Positions 1-6,407 of a stretch of DNA of 18,950 bases are shown here, one piece after another. The notes under the pieces are model-generated. The model ran no database searches and was not told the origin of the DNA. It was given only the letters and a program-made list of their open reading frames with translations. A program made the translations under genes and the position numbers. The stretch lies in the NCBI GenBank assembly GCA_038078755.1, contig JBBTSQ010000011.1, positions 1 through 18,950 of the forward strand, given 5' to 3'. Every line of letters begins with the position of its first letter. The stretch's first letter is position 1. Origin of the DNA: JBBTSQ01 sp038078755. GTDB lineage: Bacteria > Patescibacteriota > Minisyncoccia > Phycocordibacterales > JBAYGS01.

Positions 1-1
1 C

Positions 2-55
2 GGAGGATTTGGCGGCGGATCATCTGGCGGCGGAGGTTCTTCTGGGAGATGGTAG
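2..55 (+). CDS. C-terminal end of a Gly/Ser-rich protein (partial)
   Basis: The frame starting at base 2 is open and reads as an almost pure Gly/Ser tail with one Phe, ending in SGRW and a TAG stop at 53-55. Tails of this kind (repeated GGG with Phe and Ser, then a final basic residue and Trp) are typical of TPM-domain (YgcG-like) membrane-anchored proteins and of some DUF2207 proteins. Only 17 residues are in the window, so the family call is inferred from composition alone. The same GC-rich stretch is unlikely to be non-coding because the next 180 bases are AT-rich and contain no such pattern. Confidence 0.5.
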   Translation, partial: GGFGGGSSGGGGSSGRW

Positions 56-62
56 GGGGAAG

Positions 63-116
63 GAGAAATTTCTCTGGCTTTGTCATGGCTACGCCAGATC
101 TCTGCGAAGCGAGATA
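63..116. repeat. Palindromic element sharing a 19-bp loop core with 5069-5126
   Basis: A short stem CTGGC/GCCAG lies inside an AT-rich outer stem (GAAATTTCTC pairing with GAGATAAATT). On the minus strand the core reads GATCTGGCGTAGCCATGAC, which matches GATCTGGCAAAGCCATGAC in the loop of the palindrome at 5069-5126 at 17 of 19 positions. It lies just after the stop of the partial upstream gene, so it could be a 3' end hairpin as well as a dispersed repeat. Confidence 0.45.
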
Positions 117-198
117 AATTATAATTTCTAAGTAGGGAGAATATTTTTTTTGGAGTGCTTCTCTGGCATTAGGAATTAGAACTTAGGAATTAGAGATT
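113..198. repeat. Inverted pair of TTAGAAN heptad arms
   Basis: Bases 113-137 (minus-strand reading CTTAGAA ATTATAA) and 172-198 (plus-strand reading TTAGGAA TTAGAAC TTAGGAA TTAGAGA) are built on the same 7-nt period in opposite orientation. The same family occurs at 17439-17536 around a terminator. The right arm ends about 20 bp before the -10 box of the DUF192 gene. Confidence 0.5.
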
Positions 199-218
199 TT
201 CCTTTCCACTGACTTCCA

Positions 219-227
219 TGCTATACT
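219..227 (+). promoter_or_regulatory. Extended -10 promoter of the DUF192 gene
   Basis: TGC followed by TATACT at 222-227. The ATG at 237 begins 9 nt after the hexamer, so transcription should start at or within a base or two of the start codon, giving a leaderless mRNA. There is no room for a Shine-Dalgarno site. Confidence 0.6.
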
Positions 228-236
228 CTTACTATA

Positions 237-731
237 ATGACTACTCTGATGAAACGATTTACTCAAGATACAGTTATTTTTATTGGCGTTATTGTCTCGC
301 TTCTTCTTCTCCTCTTTTTGGCCAGTATTTCTCGCTATGGATCATATGATCGCATTCCGCTAGTGATGAATGTATTGCCCCACGCCACTTTCGGGGATAC
401 ACAAGTGACACTGACAGTCGCTGATACCCAGGCTTCTCGAACAAAAGGTCTATCTGGTCGGCCGGGGCTTGGTGCGGATGAAGGTATGTTGTTCGTCTTT
501 GAACAGCTCGGATACCCAGGGATTTGGATGAAGGATATGCAGTTCTCTATTGATGTGTTGTGGCTCGACCAAACTAATACGATTGTCGATATTCGAGAGG
601 TTGTGTCGCCGGAAACGTATCCACAAGTGTTTGCTCCGAAAGCAAAATCAATATTTGTCATCGAGTTACCTGCGGGATTCGTACAAGAACACGAAATTAA
701 AATTGGCGATCAGATATCGATCAAAAAGTAA
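237..731 (+). CDS. Membrane-anchored DUF192 family protein
   Basis: A 164-residue protein. Residues 13-31 form one hydrophobic segment after a short basic N-terminus, so the protein is probably anchored in the cytoplasmic membrane with the rest outside. Residues 50-162 match the DUF192 fold: the pattern TKGLSGRPGL, then GMLFVF, then GIWMKDMQFSIDVLWLD, and a late FVIELPAG, which is the conserved core order of the family. The biochemical role of DUF192 is not established. The start at 237 fits the -10 box; an in-frame ATG at codon 5 would lose little. The gene stands alone, with a strong terminator 35 nt after its stop. Confidence 0.85.
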   Translation: MTTLMKRFTQDTVIFIGVIVSLLLLLFLASISRYGSYDRIPLVMNVLPHATFGDTQVTLTVADTQASRTKGLSGRPGLGADEGMLFVFEQLGYPGIWMKDMQFSIDVLWLDQTNTIVDIREVVSPETYPQVFAPKAKSIFVIELPAGFVQEHEIKIGDQISIKK

Positions 732-765
732 CCACTTTTTTCTGGTGCTAGGGCTTGGTTTTTTG

Positions 766-803
766 AGCAGACTGTACATAATTCTTTACAGTCTGCTTTT
801 TTT
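766..803 (+). terminator. Intrinsic terminator of the DUF192 gene
   Basis: An 11-bp perfect stem (AGCAGACTGTA at 766-776 with TACAGTCTGCT at 787-797), a 10-nt loop and an uninterrupted run of seven T at 797-803. Confidence 0.85.
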
Positions 804-828
804 ATCTCGATGTGAACTTTTTTGTCAG

Positions 829-837
829 TTATCCACA
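829..837 (+). promoter_or_regulatory. Perfect DnaA box upstream of nrdA
   Basis: TTATCCACA matches the strong DnaA-box consensus at all nine positions. It lies 247 bp before the nrdA start and upstream of the structured element at 871-1058. In Escherichia coli the nrdAB promoter is controlled by DnaA boxes; a comparable role here is inference from one site. Confidence 0.45.
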
Positions 838-870
838 GTTTTTTTGAAAAAATAGGAGTAAAATAAATCC

Positions 871-1058
871 AGAGCCTGCTTACAATCTAATGTCTCGCTC
901 ACACCTTGAAATTTCGAGCGAAAACTATGAAGTCCGACAAGGTATATTAAGATATACCGAGGAGGAATGAGTGGTTTGCAGCCGAAATTTCAAGGTGTTG
1001 AGCAGACAAGCCCTCTGCCGTCCAAATTTATCTGACGGCTAGATTGTAAACAGGCTCT
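871..1058. repeat. 188-bp multi-armed palindromic element upstream of nrdA
   Basis: The outer arms AGAGCCTGCTTACAATCTA (871-889) and 1040-1058 pair at 18 of 19 positions. Inside, 897-916 pairs with 983-1003 (15 bp perfect plus 5 bp across a one-base bulge). The apex holds GGTATAT-TAAG-ATATACC (941-958), a perfect 7-bp hairpin. The 3' half holds GCAGA/TCTGC (1002-1018) and GCCGTC/GACGGC (1017-1039). It fills most of the 352-bp gap between the DUF192 gene and nrdA. It could be a structured leader RNA, a cruciform regulatory site or a non-autonomous mobile element. I could not match it to a known RNA family. A possible 22-codon frame starts at 967 after AGGAGG, but the spacing is too short to trust. 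Confidence 0.7.
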
Positions 1059-1083
1059 TACTAAATAATCATACAGATCTTCC

Positions 1084-3858
1084 ATGGCGCTATCGATCAC
1101 GAAACGAGACGGAACCAAAATCGCGTTTAATGCGGACAAAATCAATCGTTCAATCGAACGCGCAAGTTTCGGTCTCGTCGATCCGATCGCCAAAGTAACG
1201 CAAGTGGCGACCGAAACCCACCTCACTCTCTATGATGGGATGACCACTGAAGAAATTGATCTCGCGACCATCAATGCGGCGGTCCAAAATATCAAAGAAG
1301 ATATTGAATATGACAGAATCGCTACTCGACTACTACTCAAGACGGTGTATCGACGGGTGATCGGTGATTATGATAAAGATAGTGGTGATGATTTGAGACA
1401 GAAACATCGAGATGCATTTATCTCGTACGTCAAAACCGGTATCACGGAGAATCGACTCCATCCGGATATGGCTGACAAGTTCAATCTTGAAGTGCTTGCC
1501 GACACGCTTGATATCGATCGAGATGAATTGTTTGTCTACGCTGGACTCGACGGCCTCTTGAATCGGTACGCCCTCAAAAATACCAAAGGCAAAGCGATGG
1601 AGACTCCACAATTTTTCTTTATGCGTATCGCGATGGGGCTTGCCTACAACGAAAAAGATCCGACTGCCTATGCTAAAAAGTTTTATAAAAAAATGTCTCG
1701 GCACGAGTATATTGCCGGTGGCTCGACCAATCTCGGCGCGGGTACCACGAGACCCTCACTTTCAAATTGCTTCCTGCTCGAGATTCACGACGATATGGCG
1801 CATATCGCAAAGTCAGTGTCCGATGTGATGTTGCTCTCAAAAGGGTCTGGGGGTATCGGCGCCTCCATCACCAAGCTCCGCGCGGCCGGTTCTCCATTAA
1901 AATCAAGTTTTGGTGGGGCTTCAAGTGGGCCGACACCGTTCGCCAAGATTATTGATACTGCCATTCGCGCTATTCAGCGTGGTGGTAAAAAGGTGGGTGC
2001 GCTCTGTTTCTATATGGAGAACTGGCATATGGATTTTCCCGAATTTATCGACTGGAAGCACAATGCCGGAGACGACTATCTTCGTATGCGCACCGCAAAC
2101 ACGGCCGTCTATCTTTCCGATGAGTTTATGAAGCGAGTGGAAGCGGGACTCGACTGGTATATGTTCGATCCTGCCGATACGCCAGACCTAAATGAGCTCT
2201 ATGGTCAGGCGTTTAGCGCTCGCTATGCTGAATATGTGGAAATGGTTGAAAAAGGAGAACTGACGCATTTCAAAAAGGTGCCAGCAAAAGAACAATACCG
2301 TCAAATCTTGGTGTCGCTTCAGAGCACCTCCCATCCATGGTTGGTCTGGAAGGACACGATCAACCTCCGCGCACTCAACAACAATACTGGCACCATCCAT
2401 ATGTCGAACCTCTGCACCGAAATCTGTCTGCCACAAGACAAAGACAACGTGGCGGTGTGCAATTTGACCTCGCTCAACCTCGCCGCCCATGTCTCCAACA
2501 AAGAAGTGCAATGGGGCAAGCTCGAAGAGAGTGTTCGTCTCGCCGTCCGTCAACTCGACAACTTGATCGATATCAATCTCTTGCCAATTCCTGAAGCAGC
2601 GAAATCTGACAAGGAAAATCGCGCCGTCGGTCTCGGGGTGATGGGCTTTTCGGATACAATCGAACAGCTTGGTATGGCTTACGACAGCGAACACGCGTGG
2701 GATTTTGCTGACCGTATCTTTGAATTTGTCAGTTATATGGCGATCGATGAGAGTGCCAACCTTGCTCGAGAGCGCGGAAATTACAAAAATTTTGATGGGT
2801 CTGAATGGTCAAAGGGTCGGGTGCCGATTGATACCTTGGGAACACTTGAATCTGGTCGCGGTGTACCGCTATCAGTGACGAAAGAGAGTCGCCACAAAGG
2901 ATTAAATTGGAATGTGCTTCGTGCCAAGGTCCGTGGGGGTATGCGCAACGCAACCTTGATGGCAGTGGCGCCAAATGCCAACATCGGCCTTGTGGTGGGT
3001 ACCACGCCGGGCATCGATCCGCGCTTCGCGCAGGTCTTTTCTCGCAACAAAATTTCCGGCAAATATTTGGATTTGAATCACAACTTGGTGAAGGATTTGA
3101 AGAATATGGGTATCTGGGAAAAGACTCGAGACGCCATTATCGAAAATCAAGGAGACATTTCAAACATCGCTGCCATTCCGGAACACATCAAAAATATCTA
3201 CAAGACCTCATTTACCACATCGCCATATGCGTATGTTGAAGTGGCGGCTCGAGCGCAAAAATGGGTAGACCAAGCCTTGTCTCGAAATATGTATCTTGAG
3301 ACTCGAGACATTGATGAAACGATGGATATTTATTCTGCGGCGTGGAAAAAAGGTTTGAAATCTACCTACTATCTCCATATGAAGCCTCGACACACCGCTG
3401 AACAAAGTACGGTGAAGATTAACAAGGGCGAGAAGATGGGTAAGCGAGGTTTTGCGGCGGTAGCTACGGTGGCGACACACGAAGCTCTTGCTGTGTCAGA
3501 GAAGAGTGATGGGGGAATGGCGACAAGTATTCCTGATCCAGTGGATGTGGTGCTTGAGGTCCCCGTAGTCGCTCCGGTGCAGGCTTCGATTGAGCAGGCG
3601 AGTGTAGATACTGCGGTTCAAGAGGAAAAAGTGATTGTCCAGAAGCCGAAATTTGTACCACTTTCAGAATTGGTAGTTGAGACGGTGTCGGTTGCTCCTG
3701 CCACGGTGTTTGCGGGGGAAGTGGATGCCACGGTTTCTTCCGAAGAAGTCCATGCAAGCCAAGTCGCTCACGGACCCTTTGCAAAAGTATCTGCTCCAAA
3801 GATGAAAGTCTGTCCGATTGATCCGGCGGAAAGGGCACAGTGTGATAGCTGTCAGTAA
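1084..3858 (+). CDS. nrdA: Class I ribonucleoside-diphosphate reductase, large (alpha) subunit
   Basis: A 924-residue protein that reduces ribonucleoside diphosphates to deoxyribonucleotides together with NrdB. Residues 1-93 form an ATP-cone, the allosteric domain that senses ATP/dATP. The barrel carries the redox pair Cys229 (SNCF) and Cys459 (VAVCNLTSLNL) and the thiyl-radical site NLCTEI with Asn442, Cys444 and Glu446. Tyr762-Tyr763 (KSTYYLHMKPR) match the radical-transfer tyrosines. It is longer than the roughly 760 residues of E. coli NrdA because residues about 785-905 form an Ala/Val/Glu-rich linker, followed by a tail ending QCDSCQ, whose Cys920/Cys923 probably reload the active site. 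No Shine-Dalgarno site precedes the ATG; TACAGA at 1072-1077 may be a leaderless -10. Palindromic elements flank the gene on both sides. Confidence 0.95.
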   Translation: MALSITKRDGTKIAFNADKINRSIERASFGLVDPIAKVTQVATETHLTLYDGMTTEEIDLATINAAVQNIKEDIEYDRIATRLLLKTVYRRVIGDYDKDSGDDLRQKHRDAFISYVKTGITENRLHPDMADKFNLEVLADTLDIDRDELFVYAGLDGLLNRYALKNTKGKAMETPQFFFMRIAMGLAYNEKDPTAYAKKFYKKMSRHEYIAGGSTNLGAGTTRPSLSNCFLLEIHDDMAHIAKSVSDVMLLSKGSGGIGASITKLRAAGSPLKSSFGGASSGPTPFAKIIDTAIRAIQRGGKKVGALCFYMENWHMDFPEFIDWKHNAGDDYLRMRTANTAVYLSDEFMKRVEAGLDWYMFDPADTPDLNELYGQAFSARYAEYVEMVEKGELTHFKKVPAKEQYRQILVSLQSTSHPWLVWKDTINLRALNNNTGTIHMSNLCTEICLPQDKDNVAVCNLTSLNLAAHVSNKEVQWGKLEESVRLAVRQLDNLIDINLLPIPEAAKSDKENRAVGLGVMGFSDTIEQLGMAYDSEHAWDFADRIFEFVSYMAIDESANLARERGNYKNFDGSEWSKGRVPIDTLGTLESGRGVPLSVTKESRHKGLNWNVLRAKVRGGMRNATLMAVAPNANIGLVVGTTPGIDPRFAQVFSRNKISGKYLDLNHNLVKDLKNMGIWEKTRDAIIENQGDISNIAAIPEHIKNIYKTSFTTSPYAYVEVAARAQKWVDQALSRNMYLETRDIDETMDIYSAAWKKGLKSTYYLHMKPRHTAEQSTVKINKGEKMGKRGFAAVATVATHEALAVSEKSDGGMATSIPDPVDVVLEVPVVAPVQASIEQASVDTAVQEEKVIVQKPKFVPLSELVVETVSVAPATVFAGEVDATVSSEEVHASQVAHGPFAKVSAPKMKVCPIDPAERAQCDSCQ

Positions 3859-3868
3859 AGGCTCGCTC

Positions 3869-3961
3869 GGTAGTTCAGTAAAAATGCACGGATATTTTCT
3901 TGCTAGAAAATTCCTCGAGCTCGCGCCAGTCGCGCTCGCTAGGCATTTTTACTGAACTACC
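3869..3961. repeat. Perfect 19-bp inverted repeat with two inner hairpins, downstream of nrdA
   Basis: GGTAGTTCAGTAAAAATGC (3869-3887) is repeated exactly, inverted, at 3943-3961. The 55-nt interior holds ATTTTC/GAAAAT (3893-3910) and a GC-rich hairpin CGAGCTCGCG/CGCGCTCG (3916-3938). The result is a three-armed cruciform starting 10 nt after the nrdA stop. It has no T-tract, so it is not a standard terminator. The following 180 bases (3962-4144) hold a hairpin GCACATC/GATGTGC (4011-4031) and the terminator at 4101-4134, and no gene that I can support. Confidence 0.65.
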
Positions 3962-4100
3962 TCGCTCGCTATCGATAGAGAAAGACCCCGCCTGCGCCGT
4001 CTACAGGTGCACATCATCTACCGATGTGCCAATGTTCTCAAAAGGTGTGTTCTCGTTCGCTATCGACTGGATTCTTACGTCTTTTGAACTTCTTTAAGAC

Positions 4101-4134
4101 AAAAGAAAACCGCCATCCGTTTTCGGAGGGCTGG
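4101..4134 (-). terminator. Intrinsic terminator of the minus-strand gene at 4145-4735
   Basis: Stem CCGCCATCCG (4110-4119) with CGGAGGGCTGG (4124-4134), one bulge and one mismatch, TTTT loop. On the minus strand it is followed by TTTTCTTTTG. It starts 11 bases after the stop of the gene. Confidence 0.65.
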
Positions 4135-4144
4135 TGAAAAAGAA

Positions 4145-4735
4145 CTACGATGCTTTCGGCTTGGGAAGCCGTTTACGGACGACGATGTCATACATTGCAG
4201 CCACAAGTGCGATGGCAGCGCAATGACGCAAGATATCAACACAATTCGTCATGGATTCAGTGCCAGAAAGCCACGTGGGTTGATTATACATGACATGATT
4301 CACCGTGCACCGATCGACACCTTTCTGCAATCTCGACCATGAAGCATCATGTGTCTGCTCCTTTGGTGTTGCGGGATTACTCAGCACTCCCGACGCGAGG
4401 ATCTGTGCAAGTGTTTCGACTTTCATGTGTCGAATATCACAGAAGACTCGCTCATGAAGCCTTTCCCTGATACGCCCTGATATCATGTCATGGGGATACG
4501 TATCAACTCCGACCTGATCGTCGGTGATTTTGAGTTGCCCCATCAGAGTGGCGGCAATGTTTTCAATGTATGCTAACTGCTTCTGCTTTCCCATACCATT
4601 TTTCCTTCCAATTTCCCACAATCGTCTTTTGAGACAGCAAGTAACAAACGCGTTACTCGAATCGGCCAGAGGCCTGGTGGGGAGTGTAAAACACTCACCC
4701 ATAACAATACCGATAAGCAGGAAAAGGTCAAGCAT
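4145..4735 (-). CDS. Protein of unknown function between nrdA and nrdB
   Basis: A 196-residue frame with a hydrophobic N-terminus (MLDLFLLIGIVMGE) and a second hydrophobic stretch near residues 172-184 (AAIALVAAMYDIV) before a basic C-terminus. I recognise no family. The middle is polar and contains several Cys and His residues, with no obvious metal-binding spacing. Support for a real gene comes from context: a promoter-like TATAAT (plus positions 4760-4765) 24 nt upstream and a terminator just after the stop. A shorter version starting at the internal ATG at 4593 would drop the hydrophobic N-terminus. It is transcribed against nrdA and nrdB, so it splits an otherwise expected nrdAB operon. 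It has no visible link to nucleotide metabolism. Confidence 0.5.
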   Translation of the reverse strand: MLDLFLLIGIVMGECFTLPTRPLADSSNAFVTCCLKRRLWEIGRKNGMGKQKQLAYIENIAATLMGQLKITDDQVGVDTYPHDMISGRIRERLHERVFCDIRHMKVETLAQILASGVLSNPATPKEQTHDASWSRLQKGVDRCTVNHVMYNQPTWLSGTESMTNCVDILRHCAAIALVAAMYDIVVRKRLPKPKAS

Positions 4736-4759
4736 TTTTGAGGAACTACTTTAAGGCTA

Positions 4760-4765
4760 ATTATA
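4760..4765 (-). promoter_or_regulatory. Putative -10 box for the gene at 4145-4735
   Basis: The minus strand reads TATAAT here, 24 nt before the ATG. No clear -35 hexamer is visible. Confidence 0.35.
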
Positions 4766-4796
4766 GGCATATTTTACACTTTTTCCTGTGGCGTGG

Positions 4797-4926
4797 CTAA
4801 AACAAATTGTCTTGCAATTTGTTCGCCCGAACAATTTTTTAAGAAAAAATTGTTTTAGGGCTCTGTAGAGCCTCAAAAGTGCTAAACGGCTCACTGGTTT
4901 TAGTAAAAAAATAGTGAGCCGTTTAG
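4797..4926. repeat. Cluster of hairpins upstream of nrdB
   Basis: CTAAAACAA (4797-4805) can pair with TTGTTTTAG (4850-4858). It encloses AAATTG/CAATTT and an 11-bp AACAATTTTTT/AAAAAATTGTT hairpin with an AAG loop. Next is GGCTCTGTAGAGCC (4859-4872), an exact copy of a hairpin at 14417-14430, and CTAAACGGCTCACT/AGTGAGCCGTTTAG (4882-4926, 14-bp stem), related to the hairpin at 14365-14403. This is part of the 514-bp gap 4736-5249, which also holds the palindrome at 5069-5126, heptad repeats at 5139-5171 and the nrdB promoter. I see no gene in it. Confidence 0.6.
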
Positions 4927-5068
4927 GCATTCCGTGGCTCAACCACAAGGCCGTTTGGGAAATTATCACGTGGTTTTTGACAGGGTGATTTTTAACGTCT
5001 TTTGGTGAAAATTAGTTAAAGGCTCAACCGATTTTGGGAAGTATGAAGTATAAAGGCATGGGGACCAA

Positions 5069-5126
5069 ATTCCCCCGATTTTGTCTCGGATCTGGCAAAG
5101 CCATGACGGAGCAAAATCGGGGAAAT
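5069..5126. repeat. Palindromic element with shared loop core
   Basis: Stem CCCCGATTTTG (5073-5083) with CAAAATCGGGG (5112-5122), 11 bp perfect. The loop contains GATCTGGCAAAGCCATGAC, itself able to fold through GGC-AAA-GCC. That core recurs in the minus-strand reading of 63-116; a fragment ATCTGGCAAAG is also present at 15633-15643. Confidence 0.5.
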
Positions 5127-5138
5127 CTTCTTTTCTAA

Positions 5139-5171
5139 ATTGTCAGTTGTTTGTTGTGGGTTGTTAGTTAT
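5139..5171 (-). repeat. ACAACTN heptad repeat, copy 1
   Basis: On the minus strand it reads about four 7-nt units: AACTA ACAACCC ACAACAA ACAACTG ACAATT. It lies about 80 bp before nrdB. Other copies are at 14292-14319, 17056-17089, 17156-17186 and 18721-18753. Confidence 0.55.
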
Positions 5172-5181
5172 TTCTGCCCTG

Positions 5182-5209
5182 TTGTAAAAAAAAGTTAAGC
5201 GAGTATAAT
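5182..5209 (+). promoter_or_regulatory. Promoter of nrdB
   Basis: TTGTAA at 5182-5187, a 16-nt spacer and TATAAT at 5204-5209. This would give an A/T-rich leader of about 34 nt with no Shine-Dalgarno sequence. It is one of few promoters in the window with both hexamers and a real leader. Confidence 0.6.
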
Positions 5210-5249
5210 TACCAGACTAATTATTATAAATAACCTATCATCATATCCT

Positions 5250-6278
5250 ATGCTCATCGGCAAAGCCTCACCAGAAGACACCAGTTTGCACCCCATCAAG
5301 TACAGGTGGGCGTATGATTTGTACAACCAAGCGGTCCGTAACACGTGGTTCCCACACGAAATCACTCTCAAAGAAGATTTGGATGACTGGAAGAAGATGA
5401 CCGACGATGAACGTCATGCGGTGAAATTTTTGATGGCCTTTTTTAATCCGGCAGAGTTGATTGTCAATCGCTCGATTGCGCTGGGCATCTATCCGTATCT
5501 CAAATCTCCGGAATGCCACTTGTATCTCGCCAAGCAGATGTGGGAAGAGGCCAATCATTGTGTGGCGTTTGAGTATGTGCTTGAAACTTTTCCGTTTGAT
5601 CGTGAGACTATTTTCAATCTCCATCTCGAAGTGCCGTCGATGGTGGCAAAAGAGGCATATATCAACAAGTATATGAAGCGGATGTGTGAAATGACCGTGG
5701 ATGTCAGTACGACCGAAGGTAAAAAAGATTTCATCCGTAATCTCGTCGCCACCAACATCGTGATGGAAGGCATTTGGTTTTACAGTGGCTTTATGGTGGC
5801 GCTTTCTTTCCGTCAGCGCAAACAGCTTCGCAATTTCGGATCGATGATCAACTGGGTACTTCGCGATGAAAGTCTCCATCTCCAGTTTGGTATGAATTTG
5901 ATTCAAAATATCTTGGAAGAGAATCCTGATTTGCTTACCCAGGATTTTGCCGATGATATTCGAAATATTATTATCGAAGGGGTGGATTGTGAAGTGCTCT
6001 ACAATAAAGATTTGTTCCCAAATGGTATCTTGGGTCTCAACGCCGACTATGTGAATCAGTATGTAAAGTACGTTGCCGACCGCAGACTAGAAGAGCTCGG
6101 TTTTTCAAAATACTACAATGTTACCAACCCTGCAAAATGGATGTCGACTGCCACCGACGTGTATGAATTGGTCAACTTCTTTGAAGCTCAAAACACCAGC
6201 TACGAAGTGGATTCACACGCACATAGTAAGAAAGCCGATACCAAGGCAGAAACTAAAGCTCCGGTCGCCGCTGAATAA
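5250..6278 (+). CDS. nrdB: Ribonucleotide reductase small (beta) subunit, class Ic-like
   Basis: A 342-residue ferritin-like radical-generating subunit that partners NrdA. The metal ligands are readable and spaced as in E. coli NrdB: Glu69 to Glu100 is 31 residues (E. coli Asp84 to Glu115) and Glu173 to Glu207 is 34 (Glu204 to Glu238). The histidine ligands are His103 (EANH) and His210 (RDESLH). Two positions differ from standard class Ia. The first ligand is Glu69 instead of Asp, and the position four after His103, normally the radical Tyr122, is Phe107. Both substitutions define the Chlamydia-type class Ic subunit with a Mn/Fe cofactor. Tyr318 near the C-terminus may serve radical transfer. 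The tail after residue 325 is Lys/Ala-rich and ends APVAAE. Confidence 0.93.
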   Translation: MLIGKASPEDTSLHPIKYRWAYDLYNQAVRNTWFPHEITLKEDLDDWKKMTDDERHAVKFLMAFFNPAELIVNRSIALGIYPYLKSPECHLYLAKQMWEEANHCVAFEYVLETFPFDRETIFNLHLEVPSMVAKEAYINKYMKRMCEMTVDVSTTEGKKDFIRNLVATNIVMEGIWFYSGFMVALSFRQRKQLRNFGSMINWVLRDESLHLQFGMNLIQNILEENPDLLTQDFADDIRNIIIEGVDCEVLYNKDLFPNGILGLNADYVNQYVKYVADRRLEELGFSKYYNVTNPAKWMSTATDVYELVNFFEAQNTSYEVDSHAHSKKADTKAETKAPVAAE

Positions 6279-6309
6279 TATACATTTTTTCTAAAAATAG
6301 GCTAAAAAC

Positions 6310-6348
6310 AGACAACGACAGAACCAGTTCATGGTTCTGTCGTTGTCT
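6310..6348. terminator. 17-bp hairpin downstream of nrdB
   Basis: Perfect 17-bp stem AGACAACGACAGAACCA with its complement at 6332-6348 and a GTTCA loop. There is no T-tract on the plus strand; the minus strand reads GTTTTT after it. It closely resembles the hairpin at 8371-8409, with paired compensatory changes. It probably ends or protects the nrdB transcript. Confidence 0.55.
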
Positions 6349-6392
6349 ATAGAGTATTTTATCGGCGTCGCTAGATAGGCTTTTTGAAAAAG

Positions 6393-6401
6393 TGATACAA
6401 T
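6393..6401 (+). promoter_or_regulatory. Extended -10 promoter of the zeta-like kinase gene
   Basis: TGA followed by TACAAT (6396-6401); the ATG at 6408 begins 6 nt later, predicting a leaderless mRNA. Confidence 0.55.
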
Positions 6402-6407
6402 GTAATC

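Noticed and set aside
941..958. The palindrome GGTATATTAAGATATACC as an NrdR box
   Set aside because: It fits an apical hairpin and does not match the NrdR consensus (ACA-C-W-A-T-A-T-A-T-W-G-TGT) well; no second tandem box is present.
871..1058. Identity of the nrdA upstream element as SRP RNA, RNase P RNA or a cobalamin riboswitch
   Set aside because: The conserved segments of these RNAs (for example GGAAGGAAGCAGCC, GAGGAAAGUCC with its partners, GCCACUG) are absent.
3900..4097. A 65-residue plus-strand frame after nrdA
   Set aside because: It starts inside the palindromic element at 3869-3961, has a Ser/Arg-rich random composition and no promoter or family pattern.
4986..5012. TTGACA at 4977-4982 as the nrdB -35 box
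   Set aside because: No -10 hexamer lies at 16-18 nt; the pair at 5182-5209 is better placed.
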